DNA of 64,000 bases from Calliopsis andreniformis (lineage: Eukaryota > Arthropoda > Insecta > Hymenoptera > Andrenidae): assembly GCF_051401765.1 (NCBI RefSeq), contig NW_027480492.1, positions 1,426,001 through 1,490,000 on the forward strand, written 5' to 3'. A program made the position numbers and the translations under genes. The stretch's first letter is position 1. The number at the start of each line of letters is the position of its first letter. The notes beneath the pieces are model-generated. The model ran no database searches and was not told the DNA's origin. It saw only the letters and a list, made by a program, of their open reading frames with translations. Below, piece after piece: positions 39,745 to 52,333 of the stretch.

Positions 39745-40972
39745 TATTCTATTGAGGATTGAGGATTGACAACTGATTGTTGAGGACTGAGGGCTGAAGA
39801 TTGACGATTCAGGATTGAGGATTCAGGATTGAGGTTTGGGGACTGAGGATTGAGGATTGAGGATTGAGGATGGAGGATTGAGGATTGAGGATTGAGGATT
39901 GAGGATTGAGGATTGGGTATTGAGGTTTGAGGATTGAGGATTGAGGATTGAGGATTGAGGATTGGGGACTGAGGATTGAAGGTTGAATATTGATGATTGA
40001 AGATTGAGGATTGAGGATTGAGGGTTGTAGATTGAGGACGAGGACTGAGGGTTGGGTATTAATGCTTGAGGTCTGAGGATTGAGGGTTGCGAATTGAGGA
40101 CTGAGGATTGAGGATTGACGATTGAGGATTTGGTATTGAGGACTGAAGAATGAGGACTGAGGAGTGAGTGTTGAGGATTGAGGATTGAAGACTGAGTATT
40201 CAGGATTGGAGATTGACGATTGACGATTGAGGATTGAGGATTGAGGGTTGAGGATTGAAGATTGAGGTTTGGGGACTGAGTGTTGAGCGTTGTGTGATGA
40301 GAATTGATGTTTGTGGATTGAGATTTGAAGATTGAAGATTGGGGATTGAGTATTGAAAACTGTGAATTGGGTATATTCTATTGAGGATTGAGGACTGACA
40401 ATTGATTGTTGAGGACTGAGGGCTGAAGATTGAGGATTCAGGATTAAGGATTCTGGATTGAGGTTTGAGGACTGAGGATTGAGGGTTGAGGATTGAGGAT
40501 TGAGTATTGAAGATTGAAGATTGAGGATTGGGTATTGAGGATTGAACATTCAGGATTGAGGATTGAGGTTTGAGGATTGAAGATTGAGCATTGAAGGTTG
40601 AGGATTGAGGATTGAGGATTGAGGATTGAGGTTTGAAGATTGAGGATTGGGTGTTGAGGATTGAAGAATCAGGATTGAGGATTGCAGATTGAGTATTCAT
40701 GATTGAAGATTGAGGATTGATGATTGAAGATTGAGTATTGAGGATTGAAAATTGAGGATTGATGATTGAGGATTGAGGATTGAGGATTGAAGATTGAGGA
40801 TTGGGTGTTGAGGATTGAAGAATCAGGATTGAGGATTGCAGATTGATTATTGAGGATTGAAGATTGAGGATTGAGGATTGAGGATTGAGGATTGTGAATA
40901 GAGGATTGAGGATTGAAGATTGAGTATTGAGGATTCAAGATTGCCGATTGAGGATTGAGGATTGAAGATTGA

Positions 40973-41154
40973 GGACTGAGTGTTGAGGGCTGAGTGATGA
41001 GAATTGATGTTTGTGGATTGAGATTTGAAGATTGAAGAATGGGGATTGAGTATTGAAAACTGCGAATTGAGGATATTCTATTGAGGATTGAGGATTGACG
41101 GTTGATTGTTGAGGACTGAGGACTGAAGTTTGCGGATTCAGGATTGAGGATTCG
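40973..41154. repeat. 182-bp core element, gamma family (representative)
   Basis: The core is 26 heptamers long, with AAACTG(T/C)GAATTGAGGATATTCTA around the marker. Several copies have a right half with GACTGAAGTTTGCGG and GGATTCGG. TATTCT starts: 4812, 5939, 7240, 20042, 21966, 41074, 44167, 48099, 48930, 50036, 55492. The copies at 48930, 50036 and 55492 have GAATATT instead of GGATATT. The copy at 21966 reads TATTCTG, a change in the otherwise invariant marker. Confidence 0.9.
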
Positions 41155-41769
41155 GGATTGAGGTTTCAGGACTGAGGATTGAGGGTTGAGGATTGAGGAT
41201 TGAGGATTGAGGATTGAGGATTGAGGATTGAGGACTGAAGATTGAGTATTGAGGATTGAGGATTGAGGATAGAGGATTGAGTATTGAGGATTGAAGATTG
41301 AATATTGATGATTGAAGATTGAGGATTGAGGATTGAGGGTTGTGGATTGCGGACGATGACTGAGGGTTGAGTATTGATGTTTGAGGTCTGAGGATTGAGG
41401 ATTGAGGATTGAGAATTGAGGATTGAGGATTGAGGATTGAAGATTGAGGATTGGGTGTTGAGGATTGAAGAATGAGGATTGTGGATTGAGGATTGAAGAT
41501 TGAGGGTTGAAGATTGAGTATTGAGGATTGAAGATTGAGGATTGAGGATTGAGGATTGAAGATTGAGGATTGAAGATTGTGGATTGAAGATTGAGGATTG
41601 AAGATTGAGGATTGAGGATTGAGGATAGAGGATTGAATGTTGAGGATTGGGGATTGAGGATTGACGATTGAGGATTGAGTGTTGAGGATTGAGAATTGAG
41701 GATTGAGGATTGAAGATTGAGTATTGGGGATTCAAGATTGCGGATTGAGGATTGAGGTTTGAAGATTGA

Positions 41770-41951
41770 GGACTGAGTGTTGAGGGTTGAGTGATGAGAA
41801 TTGATGTTTGCGGATTGAGATTTGAAGATTGAAGAATGGGGATTGAGTATTGAAAGCCGTGAATTGAGGATATTCTATTGAGGATTGAGGGTTGACAATT
41901 GATTGTTGAGGACTGAGGGATGAAGATTGAGGATTCAGGATTGAGGATTCA
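41770..41951. repeat. 182-bp core element, delta family (representative)
   Basis: The core is 26 heptamers long and is marked by AAAGCCGTGAATTGAGGATA before TTCTATTGA. It is followed downstream by GGGTTGAGGTTCGAGGACTG and GGATTGACGGTTG. TATTCT starts: 26739, 28621, 34890, 36772, 41871, 44964, 47266, 50511, 54043, 61702. No delta core lies in the first 26.7 kb. The four copies at 26739, 28621, 34890 and 36772 lack the left part of the core; GGTTTGAAGATTGAAGAATG joins directly to spacer. Confidence 0.9.
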
Positions 41952-43169
41952 GGGTTGAGGTTCGAGGACTGAGGATTGACGGTTGAGGATTGAGGATTGA
42001 GGTTTGAGGATTGAGGATTGAGGATTGAAGATTGAGGATTGGGTATTGCGGATTGAACATTGAGGATTGAGGATTGAGGACTGAGGATTGAGGTTCGAGG
42101 ATCGAGGACTGAGGGTTGAGTATTGATGTTTGAGGTCTGAGGATTGAGGATTGAGGTTTGAGAATTGAGGATTGAGGATTGAGGATTGAGGATTGAGGAC
42201 TGGGTGTTGAGGATTGAAGAATGAGGACTGAGGATTGAGGATTGAAGATTGAGGGTTGAAGAATGAGTATCGAGGATTGAAGATTGAGGATTGAGGATTG
42301 AGGATTGAGGATTGAGGATTGAGGATTGAGGATTGAAGATTGAGTATTGAGGATTGAAGATTGAGGATTGGGGTTTGAGGATTGAGGATTGAGGGTTGAA
42401 GATTGAGGATTGAGGATTGAAGATTGAGGACTGGGAATTGAGGATTGACGATTGAGTATTGAGTATTGAGGATTGAGAATTGAGGATTGAGGATTGAAGA
42501 TTGAGTATTGAAGATTGAGTATTGAGGATTGAAGATTGAGGATTGAGGATTGAGGATTGAGGATTGAGTATTGAAGACTGAGGATTGGGGATTGAGGATT
42601 GACGATTGAGGATTGAGTATTGAGGATTGAGAACTGAGGATTGAGGATTGAAGATTGAGTATTGAGGATTGAGGATTGAGGATTGAGGATTGAAGATTGA
42701 GGGTTGAGGATTGAAGATTGAGGATTGGGAATTGAGGATTGACGATTGAGGATTGAGGATTGGGGATTGAGGATTGAGGATTGAGTATTGAAGATTGAGT
42801 ATTGAGAATTGAAGATTGAGGATTGAGGATTGAGGATTACGGATTGAGAATTGAGGATTGAGGATTGAGGATTGAAGATTGAGGATTGGGTATTGAGGAG
42901 TCACTAATTAGGATTGAGGATTGAGGATTGAGGATTGAGGATTGCAGATTGAGTATTGAGGATTGAAGATTGAGGATTGAGGATTGAGGATTGTGGATTG
43001 AGGACTGAGGATTGAGGATTGAGAATTCAAGATTGAGGATTGGGTATTGCGGATTGAACATTGAGGACTGAGGATTGACGACTGAGGATTGAGGTTCGAG
43101 GATCGGGGATTGAGGATTGAGGTTTGAGGATTGAAGATTGAGGATTGGGGACTGAGTATTGAAGATTGA

Positions 43170-46100
43170 GGGTTGAGGATTGAGGATTGAGGACTGAGGA
43201 TTGAGGATTGACGATTGAGGATTTGGTATTGAGGACTGAAGAATGAGGACTGAGGAGTGAGTGTTGAGGATTGAGGATTGAAGACTGAGTATTCAGGATT
43301 GGAGATTGACGATTGACGATTGAGGATTGAGGATTGAGGGTTGAGGATTGAAGATTGAGTATTGGGGACTGAGTGTTGAGCGTTGTGTGATGAGAATTGA
43401 TGTTTGTGGATTGAGATTTGAAGATTGAAGATTGGGGATTGAGTATTGAAAACTGTGAATTGGGTATATTCTATTGAGGATTGAGGACTGACAATTGATT
43501 GTTGAGGACTGAGGGCTGAAGATTGAGGATTCAGGAGTAAGGATTCTGGATTGAGGTTTGAGGACTGAGGATTGAGGGTTGAGGATTGAGGATTGAGTAT
43601 TGAAGATTGAAGATTGAGGATTGGGTATTGAGGATTGAACATTCAGGATTGAGGATTGAGGTTTGAGGATTGAAGATTGAGCATTGAAGGTTGAGGATTG
43701 AGGATTGAGGATTGAGGATTGAGGATTGAAGATTGAGGATTGGGTGTTGAGGATTGAAGAATCAGGATTGAGGATTGCAGATTGAGTATTCATGATTGAA
43801 GATTGAGGATTGATGATTGAAGATTGAGTATTGAGGATTGAAAATTGAGGATTGATGATTGAGGATTGAGGATTGAGGATTGAAGATTGAGGATTGGGTG
43901 TTGAGGATTGAAGAATCAGGATTGAGGATTGCAGATTGATTATTGAGGATTGAAGATTGAGGATTGAGGATTGAGGATTGAGGATTGTGAATAGAGGATT
44001 GAGGATTGAAGATTGAGTATTGAGGATTCAAGATTGCCGATTGAGGATTGAGGATTGAAGATTGAGGACTGAGTGTTGAGGGCTGAGTGATGAGAATTGA
44101 TGTTTGTGGATTGAGATTTGAAGATTGAAGAATGGGGATTGAGTATTGAAAACTGCGAATTGAGGATATTCTATTGAGGATTGAGGATTGACGGTTGATT
44201 GTTGAGGACTGAGGACTGAAGTTTGCGGATTCAGGATTGAGGATTCGGGATTGAGGTTTCAGGACTGAGGATTGAGGGTTGAGGATTGAGGATTGAGGAT
44301 TGAGGATTGAGGATTGAGGATTGAGGACTGAAGATTGAGTATTGAGGATTGAGGATTGAGGATAGAGGATTGAGTATTGAGGATTGAAGATTGAATATTG
44401 ATGATTGAAGATTGAGGATTGAGGATTGAGGGTTGTGGATTGCGGACGATGACTGAGGGTTGAGTATTGATGTTTGAGGTCTGAGGATTGAGGATTGAGG
44501 ATTGAGAATTGAGGATTGAGGATTGAGGATTGAAGATTGAGGATTGGGTGTTGAGGATTGAAGAATGAGGATTGTGGATTGAGGATTGAAGATTGAGGGT
44601 TGAAGATTGAGTATTGAGGATTGAAGATTGAGGATTGAGGATTGAGGATTGAAGATTGAGGATTGAAGATTGTGGATTGAAGATTGAGGATTGAAGATTG
44701 AGGATTGAGGATTGAGGATAGAGGATTGAAGGTTGAGGATTGGGGATTGAGGATTGACGATTGAGGATTGAGTGTTGAGGATTGAGAATTGAGGATTGAG
44801 GATTGAAGATTGAGTATTGGGGATTCAAGATTGCGGATTGAGGATTGAGGTTTGAAGATTGAGGACTGAGTGTTGAGGGTTGAGTGATGAGAATTGATGT
44901 TTGCGGATTGAGATTTGAAGATTGAAGAATGGGGATTGAGTATTGAAAGCCGTGAATTGAGGATATTCTATTGAGGATTGAGGGTTGACAATTGATTGTT
45001 GAGGGCTGAGGGATGAAGATTGAGGATTCAGGATTGAGGATTCAGGGTTGAGGTTCGAGGACTGAGGATTGACGGTTGAGGATTGAGGATTGAGGTTTGA
45101 GGATTGAGGATTGAGGATTGAAGATTGAGGATTGGGTATTGCGGATTGAACATTGAGGATTGAGTATTGAGGACTGAGGATTGAGGTTCGAGGATCGAGG
45201 ACTGAGGGTTGAGTATTGATGTTTGAGGTCTGAGGATTGAGGATTGAGGATTGAGAATTGAGGATTGAGGATTGAGGATTGAGGATTGAGGACTGGGTGT
45301 TGAGGATTGAAGAATGAGGACTGAGGATTGAGGATTGAAGATTGAGGGTTGAAGAATGAGTATCGAGGATTGAAGATTGAGGATTCAGGATTGAGGATTG
45401 AGGATTGAGGATTGAGGATTGAGGATTGAAGATTGAGTATTGAGGATTGAAGATTGAGGATTGGGGTTTGAGGATTGAGGATTGAGGGTTGAAGATTGAG
45501 GATTGAGGATTGAAGATTGAGGACTGGGAATTGAGGATTGACGATTGAGTATTGAGTATTGAGGATTGAGAATTGAGGATTGAGAATTGAAGATTGAGTA
45601 TTGAAGATTGAGTATTGAGGATTGAAGATTGAGGATTGAGGATTGAGGATTGAGGATTGAGTATTGAAGACTGAGGATTGGGGATTGAGGATTGACGATT
45701 GAGGATTGAGTATTGAGGATTGAGAACTGAGGATTGAGGATTGAAGATTGAGTATTGAGGATTGAGGATTGAGGATTGAGGATTGAAGATTGAGGGTTGA
45801 GGATTGAAGATTGAGGATTGGGAATTGAGGATTGACGATTGAGGATTGAGGATTGGGGATTGAGGATTGAGGATTGAGTATTGAAGATTGAGTATTGAGA
45901 ATTGAAGATTGAGGATTGAGGATTGAGGATTACGGATTGAGAATTGAGGATTGAGGATTGAGGATTGAAGATTGAGGATTGGGTATTGAGGAGTCACTAA
46001 TTAGGATTGAGGATTGAGGATTGAGGATTGAGGATTGCAGATTGAGTATTGAGGATTGAAGATTGAGGATTGAGGATTGAGGATTGTGGATTGAGGACTG

Positions 46101-46260
46101 AGGATTGAGGATTGAGAATTCAAGATTGAGGATTGGGTATTGCGGATTGAACATTGAGGACTGAGGATTGACGACTGAGGATTGAGGTTCGAGGATCGAG
46201 GATTGAGGATTGAGGTTTGAGGATTGAAGATTGAGGATTGGGGACTGAGTATTGAAGATT
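43170..46260. repeat. 3093-bp tandem unit, copy 2
   Basis: Cores at 43467 (beta), 44167 (gamma) and 44964 (delta) with the landmark near 45.99 kb repeat copy 1. After about 46.25 kb it runs on into an alpha core at 46469, as superunits S2 and S3 do. Copy 1 instead breaks off near 43.16 kb into the start of copy 2. Confidence 0.9.
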
Positions 46261-46469
46261 GAGGATTGAGGATTGAGGATTGAGGATTGAGGATTGAGGA
46301 TTGAGGATTGAAGATTCAGTATTGAGGATTGAAGATTGAGAATTGAGGACTGCGGATTGAACATAAAGGACTGAGTGTCGAGGGATGAGTGATGTGAATT
46401 GATGTTTGTGGATAGAGATCTGAAGATTGCGGATTGAGTATTGAGTTTTGAAATCTGTGAATTGGTGAT

Positions 46470-47825
46470 ATTCTATTGAGGATTGAGGATTGACGGTTGA
46501 TTGTTGAGGACTGAGGACTGAAGTTTGCGGATTCAGGATTGAGGATTCGGGATTGAGGTTTCAGGACTGAGGATTGAGGGTTGAGGATTGAGGATTGAGG
46601 ATTGAGGATTGAGGATTGAGGATTGAGGACTGAAGATTGAGTATTGAGGATTGAGGATTGAGGATAGAGGATTGAGTATTGAGGATTGAAGATTGAATAT
46701 TGATGATTGAAGATTGAGGATTGAGGATTGAGGGTTGTGGATTGCGGACGATGACTGAGGGTTGAGTATTGATGTTTGAGGTCTGAGGATTGAGGATTGA
46801 GGATTGAGAATTGAGGATTGAGGATTGAGGATTGAAGATTGAGGATTGGGTGTTGAGGATCGAAGAATGAGGATTGTGGATTGAGGATTGAAGATTGAGG
46901 GTTGAAGATTGAGTATTGAGGATTGAAGATTGAGGATTGAGGATTGAGGATTAAAGATTGAGGATTGAAGATTGTGGATTGAAGATTGAGGATTGAAGAT
47001 TGAGGATTGAGGATTGAGGATAGAGGATTGAAGGTTGAGGATTGGGGATTGAGGATTGACGATTGAGGATTGAGTGTTATGGATTGAGAATTGAGGATTG
47101 AGGATTGAAGATTGAGTATTGGGGATTCAAGATTGCGGATTGAGGATTGAGGTTTGAAGATTGAGGACTGAGTGTTGAGGGTTGAGTGATGAGAATTGAT
47201 GTTTGCGGATTGAGATTTGAAGATTGAAGAATGGGGATTGAGTATTGAAAGCCGTGAATTGAGGATATTCTATTGAGGATTGAGGGTTGACAATTGATTG
47301 TTGAGGACTGAGGGATGAAGATTGAGGATTCAGGATTGAGGATTCAGGGTTGAGGTTCGAGGACTGAGGATTGACGGTTGAGGATTGAGGATTGAGGTTT
47401 GAGGATTGAGGATTGAGGATTGAAGATTGAGGATTGGGTATTGCGGATTGAACATTGAGGATTGAGGATTGAGGACTGAGGATTGAGGTTCGAGGATCGA
47501 GGACTGAGGGTTGAGTATTGATGTTTGAGGTCTGAGGATTGAGGATTGAGGATTGAGAATTGAGGATTGAGGATTGAGGATTGAGGATTGAGGACTGGGT
47601 GTTGAGGATTGAAGAATGAGGACTGAGGATTGAGGATTGAAGATTGAGGGTTGAAGAATGAGTATCGAGGATTGAAGATTGAGGATTGAGGATTGAGGAT
47701 TGAGGATTGAGGATTGAGGATTGAGGATTGAAGATTGAGTATTGAGGATTGAAGATTGAGGATTGGGGTTTGAGGATTGAGGATTGAGGGTTGAAGATTG
47801 AGGATTGAGGATTGAAGATTGAGGA
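46470..47825. repeat. Truncated third copy of the 3-kb unit
   Basis: From the right half of the core at 46469 to about 47825 this matches 44168-45523 at offset 2302, including the delta core at 47266 (counterpart of 44964). It ends at GGATTGAAAATTGAGG, where it switches to sequence like that near 40.74 kb. Confidence 0.88.
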
Positions 47826-50800
47826 TTGAAAATTGAGGATTGATGATTGAGGATTGAGGATTGAGGATTGAAGATTGAGGATTGGGTGTTGAGGATTGAA
47901 GAATCAGGATTGAGGATTGCAGATTGAGTATTGACGATTGAAGATTGAGGATTGAGGATTCAAGATTGCCGATTGAGGATTGAGGATTGAAGATTGAGGA
48001 CTGAGTGTTGAGGGCTGAGTGATGAGAATTGATGTTTGTGGATTGAGATTTGAAGATTGAAGAATGGGGATTGAGTATTGAAAACTGTGAATTGAGGATA
48101 TTCTATTGAGGATTGAGGATTGACGGTTGATTGTTGAGGACTGAGGACTGAAGTTTGCGGATTCAGGATTGAGGATTCGGGATTGAGGTTTCAGGACTCA
48201 GGATTGACGGTTGAGGATTGAGGATTGAGGATTGAGGATTGAGGATTGAGGATTGAAGATTGAGTATTGAGGATTGAGGATTGAGGATAGAGGATTGAGT
48301 ATTGAGGATTGAAGATTGAATATTGATGATTGAAGATTGAGGATTGAGGATTGAGGGTTGTGGATTGCGGACGAGGACTGAGGGTTGAGTATTGATGTTT
48401 GAGGTCTGAGGATTGAGGATTGAGGATTGAGAATTGACGATTGAGGATTGAGGATTGAAGATTGAGGATTGGGTGTTGAGGATTGAAGAATGAGGATTGT
48501 GGATTGAGGATTGAAGATTGAGGGTTGAAGATTGAGTATTGAGGATTGAAGATTGAGGATTGAGGATTGAGGATTGAGGTTGAGGATTGAGGATTGAGGA
48601 TTGAGGATTGAAGATTGAGTATTGTGGATTGAAGATTGAGGATTGGGGATTGAGGATTGAGGATTGAGGATTGAATATTGTGGATTGAGGATTGAAGATT
48701 GAGGATTGGGAATTGAGGATTGACGATTGAGGATTGAGTATTGAGGATTGAGAATTGAGGATTGAGGATTGAAGATTGAGTATTGAGGATTCAAGATTGC
48801 GGATTGAGGATTGAGGATTGAAGATTGCGGACTGAGTGTTGAGGGCTGAGTGATGAGAATTGATGTTTGTGGATTGAGACTTGAAGATTGAAGAATGGGG
48901 ATTGAGTATTGAAAACTGTGAATTGAGAATATTCTATTGAGGATTGAGGATTGACAATTGATTGTTGAGGACTGAGGGATGAAGATTGAGGATTCAGGAT
49001 TGAGGATTCAGGGTTGAGGTTCGAGGACTGAGGATTGACGGTTGAGGATTGAGGATTGAGGTTTGAGGATTGAGGATTGAGGATTGAAGATTGAGGATTG
49101 GGTATTGCGGATTGAACATTGAGGATTGAGGATTGAGGACTGAGGATTGAGGTTCGAGGATCGAGGACTGAGGGTTGAGTATTGATGTTTGAGGTCTGAG
49201 GATTGAGGATTGAGGATTGAAGATTGAGAATTGAGGATTGAGGATTGAGGATTGAGGATTGAGGACTGGGTGTTGAGGATTGAAGAATGAGGACTGAGGA
49301 TTGAGGATTGAAGAGTGAGGGTTGAAGTATGAGTATCGAGGATTGAAGATTGAGGATTGAGGATTGAGGATTGAGGATTCAGGATTGAGGATTGAAGATT
49401 GAGTATTGAGGATTGAAGATTGAGGATTGGGGTTTGAGGATTGAGGATTGAGGGTTGAAGATTGAGGATTGAGGATTGAAGATTGAGGATTGGGAATTGA
49501 GGATTGACGATTGAGTATTGAGTATTGAGGATTGAGAATTGAGGATTGAGGATTGAAGATTGAGTATTGAAGATTGAGTATTGAGGATTGAAGATTGAGG
49601 ATTGAGGATTGAGGATTGAGGATTGAGTATTGAAGACTGAGGATTGGGGATTGAGGATTGACGATTGAGGATTGAGTTTTGAGGATTGAGAACTGAGGAT
49701 TGAGGATTGAAGATTGAGTATTGAGGATTGAGGATTGAGGATTGAGGATTGACGATTGAGGATTGAGTATTGAGGATTGAGAATTGAGGATTGAGGATTG
49801 AAGATTGAGGATTGGGCATTGAGGATTGACGATTGAGGATTGAGTGTTGAGGATTGAGAATTGAGGATTGAGGATTGAAGATTGAGTATTGAGGATTCAA
49901 GATTGCGGATTGAGGATTGAGGATTGAAGATTGAGGACTGAGTGTTGAGGGCTGAGTGATGAGAATTGATGTTTGTGGATTGAGACTTGAAGATTGAAGA
50001 ATGGGGATTGAGTATTGAAAACTGTGAATTAAGAATATTCTATTGAGGATTGAGGATTGACAATTGATTGTTGAGGACTGAGGACTGAAGTTTGCGGATT
50101 CAGGATTGAGGATTCGGGATTGAGGTTTCAGGACTAAGGAATGAGGGTTGAGGATAGAGGATTGAGGATTGAGGATTGAGGATTGCGGATTGACGATTGA
50201 GGATTGAGGATTGAAGATTGAGGATTGAAGATTGAGGATTGAAGATTGAGGATTGAGGATTGAGGATAGAGGATTGAAGGTTGAGCATTGGGTTTGAGGA
50301 TTGACGATTGAGGATTGAGTGTTGAGGATTGAGAATTGAGGATTGAGGATTGGAGATTGAGTATTGGGGATTTAAGATTGCGGATTGAGGATTGAGGTTT
50401 GAAGATTGAGGACTGAGTGTTGAGGGTTGAGTGATGGGAATTGATGTTTGCGGATTGAGATTTGAAGATTGAAGAATGGGGATTGAGTATTGAAAGCCGT
50501 GAATTGAGGATATTCTATTGAGGATTGAGGATTGACAATTGATTGTTGAGGACTGAGGGATGAAGATTGAGGATTCAGGATTGAGGATTCAGGGTTGAGG
50601 TTCGAGGACTGAGGATTGACGGTTGAGGATTGAGGATTGAGGTTTGAGGATTGAGGATTGAGGATTGAAGATTGAGGATTGGGTATTGCGGATTGAACAT
50701 TGAGGATTGAGGATTGAGGATTGAGGATTGAGTATTGCAGACAGAGGATTGGGGATTGAGGATTGACGGTTGAGGATTGAGTATTGAGGATTGAGAACTG

Positions 50801-51061
50801 AGGATTGAGGATTGAAGATTGAGTATTGAGGATTGAGGATTGAGGATTGAGGATTGAAGATTGAGGGTTGAGGATTGAAGATTGAGGATTGGGAATTGAG
50901 GATTGACGATTGAGGATTGAGGATTAGGGATTGAGGATTGAGGATTGAGTATTGAAGATTGAGTATTGAGAATTGAAGATTGAGGATTGAGGATTGAGGA
51001 TTACGGATTGAGAATTGAGGATTGAGGATTGAGGATTGAAGATTGAGGATTGGGTATTGAG
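47825..51061. repeat. Mixed zone: gamma and delta cores
   Basis: Spacer heptamers surround gamma cores at 48099, 48930 (GAATATT) and 50036 (GAATATT) and a delta core at 50511. Two stretches, near 48.95-49.7 kb and 50.5-51.06 kb, repeat the delta downstream segment with GGTTCGAGGACTG. It is an assortment of pieces found elsewhere. I could not assign it to a single superunit and see no unique sequence. Confidence 0.78.
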
Positions 51062-52151
51062 GAGTCACTAATTAGGATTGAAGATTGAGGATTGAGGATT
51101 GAGGATTGCAGATTGAGTATTGAGGATTGAAGATTGAGGATTGAGGATTGAGGATTGTGGATTGAGGACTGAGGATTGAGGATTGAGAATTGAAGATTGA
51201 GGATTGGGTATTGCGGATTGAACATTGAGGACTGAGGATTGACGACTGAGGATTGAGGTTCGAGGATCGAGGATTGAGGATTGAGGTTTGAGGATTGAAG
51301 ATTGAGGATTGTGGACTGAGTATTGAAGATTGAGGATTGAGGATTGAGGATTGAGGATTGAGGATTGAGGATTGAGGATTGAAGATTCAGTATTGAGGAT
51401 TGAAGATTGAGAATTGAGGACTACGGATTGAACATAAAGGACTGCGTGTCGAGGGATGAGTGATGTGAATTGATGTTTGTGGATAGAGATCTGAAGATTG
51501 CGGATTGATTATTGAGTTTTGAAATCTGTGAATTGGTGATATTCTATTGAGGATTGAGGATTGACAACTGATTGTTGAGGACTGAGGGCTGAAGATTGAC
51601 GATTCAGGATTGAGGATTCAGGATTGAGGTTTGGGGACTGAGGATTGAGGATTGAGGATTGAGGATGGAGGATTGAGGATTGAGGATTGAGGATTGAGGA
51701 TTGAGGATTGGGTATTGAGGTTTGAGGATTGAGGATTGAGGATTGAGGATTGAGGATTGGGGACTGAGGATTGAAGGTTGAATATTGATGATTGAAGATT
51801 GAGGATTGAGGATTGAGGGTTGTAGATTGAGGACGAGGACTGAGGGTTGGGTATTAATGCTTGAGGTCTGAGGATTGCGGATTGCGAATTGAGGACTGAG
51901 GATTGAGGATTGAAGATTGAGGATTTGGTATTGAGGATTGAAGAATGAGGACTGAGGAGTGAGGGTTGAGGATTGAGGATTGAAGATTGAGTATGCAGGA
52001 TTGGAGATTGACGATTGAGGATTGAGGATTGAGGATTGTGGATTGAGGATTGAGGATTGAGGATTGAGGATTGAAGATTGAGTATTGAGGATTGAAGATT
52101 GAGGATTGAGGATAGAGGATTGAGGATTGGGGATTGAAGATTGAGGATTGG

Positions 52152-52333
52152 GGACTGAGTGTTGAGCGTTGAGTGATGAGAATTGATGTTTGTGGATTGA
52201 GATTTGAAGATTGAAGATTGGGCATTGAGTGTTGAAAACTGTGAATTGGGTATATTCTATTGAGGATTGAGAACCGACAATTGATTGTTGAGGACTGAGG
52301 GCTGAAGATTGAGGATTCAGGATTGAGGATTCA
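52152..52333. repeat. 182-bp core element, beta family (representative)
   Basis: This core has the same 26-heptamer length as the alpha family. It is marked by AAACTGTGAATTGGGTATATT before CTATTGA, and by CAATTGATTG in the right half. TATTCT starts: 1944, 4524, 17132, 19712, 40374, 43467, 52253, 57800, 60080. A subgroup with AAACTGCGAATT lies at 8758, 15572 and 33651. A further subgroup with GAATTAGTTATATT lies at 14312, 25577 and 32391. The copies at 1944 and 17132 lack the first eight heptamers. The copies at 4524 and 19712 carry one extra T (CAATTTGATTG), which makes an 8-mer. Confidence 0.9.

Larger units (their letters stand above)
40080..43169. repeat. 3093-bp tandem unit, copy 1
   Basis: Cores at 40374 (beta), 41074 (gamma) and 41871 (delta) are followed by the landmark near 42.90 kb. 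Every one of these has a counterpart exactly 3093 bases downstream. The left junction lies in GATTGAGGGTTG, near 40.08 kb. Before it, 39.75-40.08 kb resembles 51.54-51.87 kb (offset 11795 at the alpha core). Confidence 0.9.
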
